DNA from: Tabrizicola piscis
Lineage (GTDB): Bacteria; Pseudomonadota; Alphaproteobacteria; Rhodobacterales; Rhodobacteraceae
NCBI RefSeq assembly: GCF_003940805.1
Contig: NZ_CP034328.1
Span: forward strand, 1,904,001-1,968,000
DNA length: 64,000 nucleotides
Reading direction: 5' to 3'
Numbering within the stretch: the first letter of the stretch is position 1; each line of letters begins with the position of its first letter. Positions 61,486-64,000 of this stretch are shown one piece after another. The notes under the pieces are model-generated. The model saw only the letters and a program-made list of their open reading frames with translations, did not search any database and was not told the origin of the DNA. Made by a program: the position numbers and the translations under genes.

Positions 61486-61507
61486 ACTTGGCCATGGGGC
61501 GCAAGGC

Positions 61508-62107
61508 ATGACTGGCATCCATCCCATCACCCGCGCCAAGGCCCGCAAGCTGCGCCATGAGATGACGCCAGAGGAGCGGAAAGTCTGGGTGAAGTTGCGG
61601 GAATATAACCGGATGCTGGGGCTGCATTTCCGGCGGCAAGCGCCCATCGGGCCGTTCATTGCCGATTTCGCTGATCTGGGGCGGCGGGTGGTAGTTGAGA
61701 TTGACGGCGGTGGGCATGGTGGGCCTCGGGACGTGGCGCGGGATGAGTGGTTGGCCTTGCAGGGGTTTCGAGTGCTGAGGTTCTGGAATCCGGAGGTTTC
61801 GGGGAATATCGACGGGGTGATGCAGGTGATCTTCGACGCGGTTGACGGCGAGTCCTTAGCTGAGGGCGTGCCCCCCACCCCCTTCCCACGAGGGGGAGCG
61901 AAGGCGCTTGGGGATGGCGTCGGCGACAAGCATCTCGTCGATCCGACTATTGCTGGTGCCCCCCCACCCCATCCCTCCCCCACGAGGGGGGAGGGAGGTT
62001 CCTATCCTTTGACGTTGTGCGGGACGGCTGAACCCGGAGCCTCCCCTCCCCCTCGTGGGGAGGGGATGGGGGTGGGGGGCACCCGGCTGGAAGGTAACGC
62101 GCCATGA
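61508..62107 (+). CDS. DUF559 endonuclease-like protein with repeat-encoded tail
   Basis: A 199-residue protein. The first 117 residues are a DUF559 domain, a very-short-patch-repair-like PD-(D/E)XK nuclease fold: ITRAKARKLRHEMTPEERKVW, LHFRRQAPIGPFIADFADLGRRVVVEIDGGGH (with the Asp and Glu-x-Asp), and GFRVLRFWNPEV. The last 80 residues are read through three GC-rich repeats and show their usual translations (HPSPTRGEGG, PPPRGEGMGVGG), so the tail is unlikely to be functional. The start is ATG 61508. Its stop overlaps the next gene by ATGA. Confidence 0.8.
   Translation: MTGIHPITRAKARKLRHEMTPEERKVWVKLREYNRMLGLHFRRQAPIGPFIADFADLGRRVVVEIDGGGHGGPRDVARDEWLALQGFRVLRFWNPEVSGNIDGVMQVIFDAVDGESLAEGVPPTPFPRGGAKALGDGVGDKHLVDPTIAGAPPPHPSPTRGEGGSYPLTLCGTAEPGASPPPRGEGMGVGGTRLEGNAP
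61871..62079. repeat. GC-rich palindromic repeats right of the DUF559 domain
   Basis: Three more units of the family at 61366: CCCCCCACCCCC-TTCCC-ACGAGGGGGAGCG (61871-61900), CCCCCCACCCCATCCC-TCCCCCACGAGGGGGGAGGG (61960-61998) and the inverse CTCCCCTCCCCCTCGTGGGG-AGGGGATGGGGGTGGGGGG (62041-62079). Confidence 0.85.
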
Positions 62108-63471
62108 AACGCCTCATCCAACGCGGCCTCATGTTCGGCAACCTGATCGAGGTGTCCTCCCCGGCCCTTGTCGAACGCTACAACCGCGCGCTCAAGCATC
62201 TTACCGGCAAGACGACGAAGCTGGACGATTTCCACATCGACCTGTCCGGCTATTCGCCCGAGATTGGTGACGAACTCAACGACGACCTTTACCTCAACCC
62301 CAACGGGGCGAACCGGCAATTTATCCTCCTGACCACGGCGCAGAAGGATGCGCCTTTGCTCAACATCAAGTTCTCCACCAGCCGGGGGATCCTGACGCAG
62401 TTCATCGAGACCAACGAGGCGCAGCTTTTTGCCCTGACCGCGCGGGATGCGGTGGCGGGGGAGCTGCAGAACTCGGTCTATTCGGTGGACACGCCGGCCA
62501 AGCTGTTCGACATCAGGCAAGTGACGGTCGAGGCGGATACGATCGGCGGGCATGTGGCGGATGCGGGGAAGCTGGCCAAGCTGATCGACCGCTTCCGGCA
62601 GGAGCCCGACGGCTGGCGCGACGATGTGCTGGTGGCCGAGATGATCGGGCTGGCGAAAAAGACCGGCGATGTGACGCGGGTGCCGATCAGCCTGCCTGCG
62701 ATGACGTTCGAGCAGCAGAACTTCTGGACCAGCCATTTCGGCGGGGTCTACATCTTCCGGGATGTGCGGTTCCCGGCGGCAATATCCTCATTGGACTGGC
62801 GCAGTCTGGGCACGGTGCCGGTGCCGCAGGTGATGGACCTCAGCTTGCGCAACCAGATTGCCGACTGGCTGGAACGGAACCAGCTGGCCGAACCCATCGT
62901 GCAGGCGCGGGGGATGGATGCGGCGGCGGTGCTGCGGCAGAAGATGGACTTCATCCTGATTGATGCGGCGGACCGGCTGGGGATCGAGGTGGGCGACGCG
63001 CGGCGGACGGAATTGCGCAAGGTGGCCTACAGGCTTGGCTCCGCCCTGCCGGAGGAGTTTCTGGGGCTGGCGGCCTTGCTGCGCTGGGTGGAGGCCGGGG
63101 GGCCCTGGCCGAAGATCAACAGCGAACACCCGGCGTATTTCTATACGCTGCGGGGCAAGGCGGGGAAGGACCGCGATCTGGTGAACATGCTGCTGGCGGA
63201 ACTGGCGCCAATGGATGTGCGGCAGATGTACATCGTGCACAAGGAGCTGTTTTACGCGCAATATGCGACGTGGAGCGAACGCAAGAAAACCTATGTCGCG
63301 GATTTTCTGGCGCGGGAGTATCAGGTGGACCGCGAAGGTGCCCGCACGGCGCTGTTCGGGGCGGAACCTGGGATGGATGAGCAGCAGCGGCCGGAAATGG
63401 CGGCCGGGCCAAAGCCGACCCGTACGCCAGGGCGCGGCCCGGTCTCGGGACCATGGGGAGGAAGACGCTAA
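62104..63471 (+). CDS. Uncharacterised 455-residue protein in the TelA-AAA cluster
   Basis: I do not recognise this protein. It seems soluble: no signal peptide or membrane segment. It has mixed alpha/beta segments (FGNLIEVSSPALVERYNRALKHL, FWTSHFGGVYIFRDVRFPAA) and a C-terminal Pro/Gly/Arg-rich tail (TRTPGRGPVSGPWGGRR). Its opening 64 bases exist again at 61304. ATG 62104 overlaps the DUF559 stop, but this probably reflects insertion rather than design. Followed by TAATG overlap with the next gene. Likely a partner in the cluster. Confidence 0.65.
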   Translation: MKRLIQRGLMFGNLIEVSSPALVERYNRALKHLTGKTTKLDDFHIDLSGYSPEIGDELNDDLYLNPNGANRQFILLTTAQKDAPLLNIKFSTSRGILTQFIETNEAQLFALTARDAVAGELQNSVYSVDTPAKLFDIRQVTVEADTIGGHVADAGKLAKLIDRFRQEPDGWRDDVLVAEMIGLAKKTGDVTRVPISLPAMTFEQQNFWTSHFGGVYIFRDVRFPAAISSLDWRSLGTVPVPQVMDLSLRNQIADWLERNQLAEPIVQARGMDAAAVLRQKMDFILIDAADRLGIEVGDARRTELRKVAYRLGSALPEEFLGLAALLRWVEAGGPWPKINSEHPAYFYTLRGKAGKDRDLVNMLLAELAPMDVRQMYIVHKELFYAQYATWSERKKTYVADFLAREYQVDREGARTALFGAEPGMDEQQRPEMAAGPKPTRTPGRGPVSGPWGGRR

Positions 63472-63749
63472 TGGGCTGGCTGCGACTTGCCTTTGTCATG
63501 TATGTGGCGCTGACGATCATCTACTTCCTGACCAGCATCTATTCGCGGTCCGTCCGGCGCGAGAAGCTGGAAAAGGGCTGGGACACTGACCCCTCGAAAG
63601 AGGGCATTCCGCCGGCCGAGCGGACAGCCTTTATCGAGGCCGGGATGCAGGCCTATGACAAGGGGCTGAAAAAGCGCCTGCTATGGCTTATCTATGTGGT
63701 TCCGACCATCGGCTTTCTGACCACGATCTACTTTATCAACTGGCACTGA
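63471..63749 (+). CDS. Small two-pass membrane protein
   Basis: A 92-residue protein with two membrane segments (LRLAFVMYVALTIIYFLTSIY and LLWLIYVVPTIGFLTTIYF) separated by a charged loop of about 45 residues (REKLEKGWDTDPSKEGIPPAERTAF). Not recognised by name. GGAGGAAG ribosome site; the ATG overlaps the previous stop. Followed by the DUF1523 gene. Confidence 0.75.
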   Translation: MGWLRLAFVMYVALTIIYFLTSIYSRSVRREKLEKGWDTDPSKEGIPPAERTAFIEAGMQAYDKGLKKRLLWLIYVVPTIGFLTTIYFINWH

Positions 63750-63761
63750 AGGGACCTGCCC

Positions 63762-64000
63762 ATGTGGACCAAGATCAAATGGGGCCTGCGCATTCTGGCG
63801 GTCCTGATTGTGGGGTTGTTCCTGCACTACACCCTGCCGCAGCGTGACATCGTCCGGGTGGTCGACACCGGCAACCGGATCACGCAGATCGGGGCGAACT
63901 GGATCTTCTACTCGATCGAAGATACCGGCACCGGGGCCGAGACCAGCACGACCCGCGACATCCGCTTTATCGACGCCGTTTTCGAAGATGATTCCACGGT
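63762..64000 (+). CDS. DUF1523 family membrane protein, cut by the window end
   Basis: The first 79 residues of a DUF1523 protein. One N-terminal membrane segment (WGLRILAVLIVGLFLHYTLP) is followed by the family segment QRDIVRVVDTGNRI and DTTTRDIRFIDAVFEDDS-like sequence, presumably periplasmic. No function is known for the family. The gene continues beyond position 64000. ATG 63762 lies 12 bases after the previous stop with AAGGGA upstream. Confidence 0.8.
   Translation, partial: MWTKIKWGLRILAVLIVGLFLHYTLPQRDIVRVVDTGNRITQIGANWIFYSIEDTGTGAETSTTRDIRFIDAVFEDDST

Noticed and set aside
61625..62107. Functional C-terminal domain of the DUF559 protein
   Set aside because: The last 80 residues are direct translations of intergenic repeat units and match the repeat pattern rather than a protein domain.
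55587..64000. Classical tellurite-resistance (Ter) or known phage-defence cluster
   Set aside because: No TerC, TerD/E, nuclease, toxin or reverse transcriptase gene is visible; only the coiled-coil protein resembles TelA.
1..64000. tRNA, rRNA, CRISPR array, insertion sequence or prophage
   Set aside because: I found no clover-leaf with a T-loop signature between genes, no regularly spaced repeats, and no transposase, integrase or phage structural genes.

Overview
The window is GC-rich chromosomal DNA from an alphaproteobacterium of the order Rhodobacterales (Rhodobacteraceae/Paracoccaceae). The evidence is the RpoE-ChrR singlet-oxygen locus in the gene order known from Rhodobacter sphaeroides, an NAD-dependent fdsGBA-type formate dehydrogenase, Rhodobacterales-type small proteins, and a BciA-like 8-vinyl reductase of bacteriochlorophyll synthesis that suggests a phototroph. 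Genes are tightly packed, with many ATGA/GTGA overlaps. I see no rRNA, tRNA, CRISPR array, transposase, integrase or phage structural gene.

Layout. 0.1-9.4 kb is housekeeping: N-formylglutamate amidohydrolase, pyruvate kinase, rpmI-rplT, truB-glycosidase-rbfA, dapB, a DUF1674 gene and rsmB. 9.4-15.7 kb is the singlet-oxygen locus: rpoE-chrR run rightward and five target genes (FAD protein, DUF1365, MFS, DUF3833, SDR) run leftward. Both units have promoters of the form TGATCC-N18-TAA, with a TGTC-N10-GACA box between them. 15.7-31.5 kb holds hutD, mutL-rmuC, sbtA-sbtB, bciA, an envelope and purine cluster (heparinase-like, purH, lspA, DUF3035, two M16 peptidases) and two saccharopine dehydrogenases. 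31.7-35.0 kb is rfbCBDA (dTDP-L-rhamnose). 35.1-41.9 kb is fdsGBA-fdhD-fdsD with a LysR regulator and dyad operators. 42-48.3 kb holds an S49 peptidase, an SDR, uvrC, pgsA and moaD-moaE; MoaDE make the molybdopterin that the formate dehydrogenase needs. 48.4-55.3 kb has a P1 peptidase, cupins, creatinase, an L,D-transpeptidase and panB-panC.

The right end, 55.5-64.0 kb, is the least explained part. It is a long rightward gene string encoding a TelA-like coiled-coil protein, a small membrane protein, a 375-residue protein, an AAA+ ATPase, three small membrane proteins, a DUF559 endonuclease-like gene set among GC-rich palindromic repeats, a 455-residue protein, another membrane protein and the start of a DUF1523 gene. 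Two overlapping palindromes precede the first gene. The first 64 bases of the 455-residue gene are present a second time, diverged, on the far side of the DUF559 insert. I consider this the best candidate for an undescribed system.

Other notable structure: a dispersed intergenic repeat ending in GGGATATTTG, present at least seven times; several perfect bidirectional hairpins; a 19-bp tandem duplication that changes the C-terminus of a hypothetical protein; and an AT-rich unexplained gap before uvrC. All functional calls come from reading the sequence. No database search was run.
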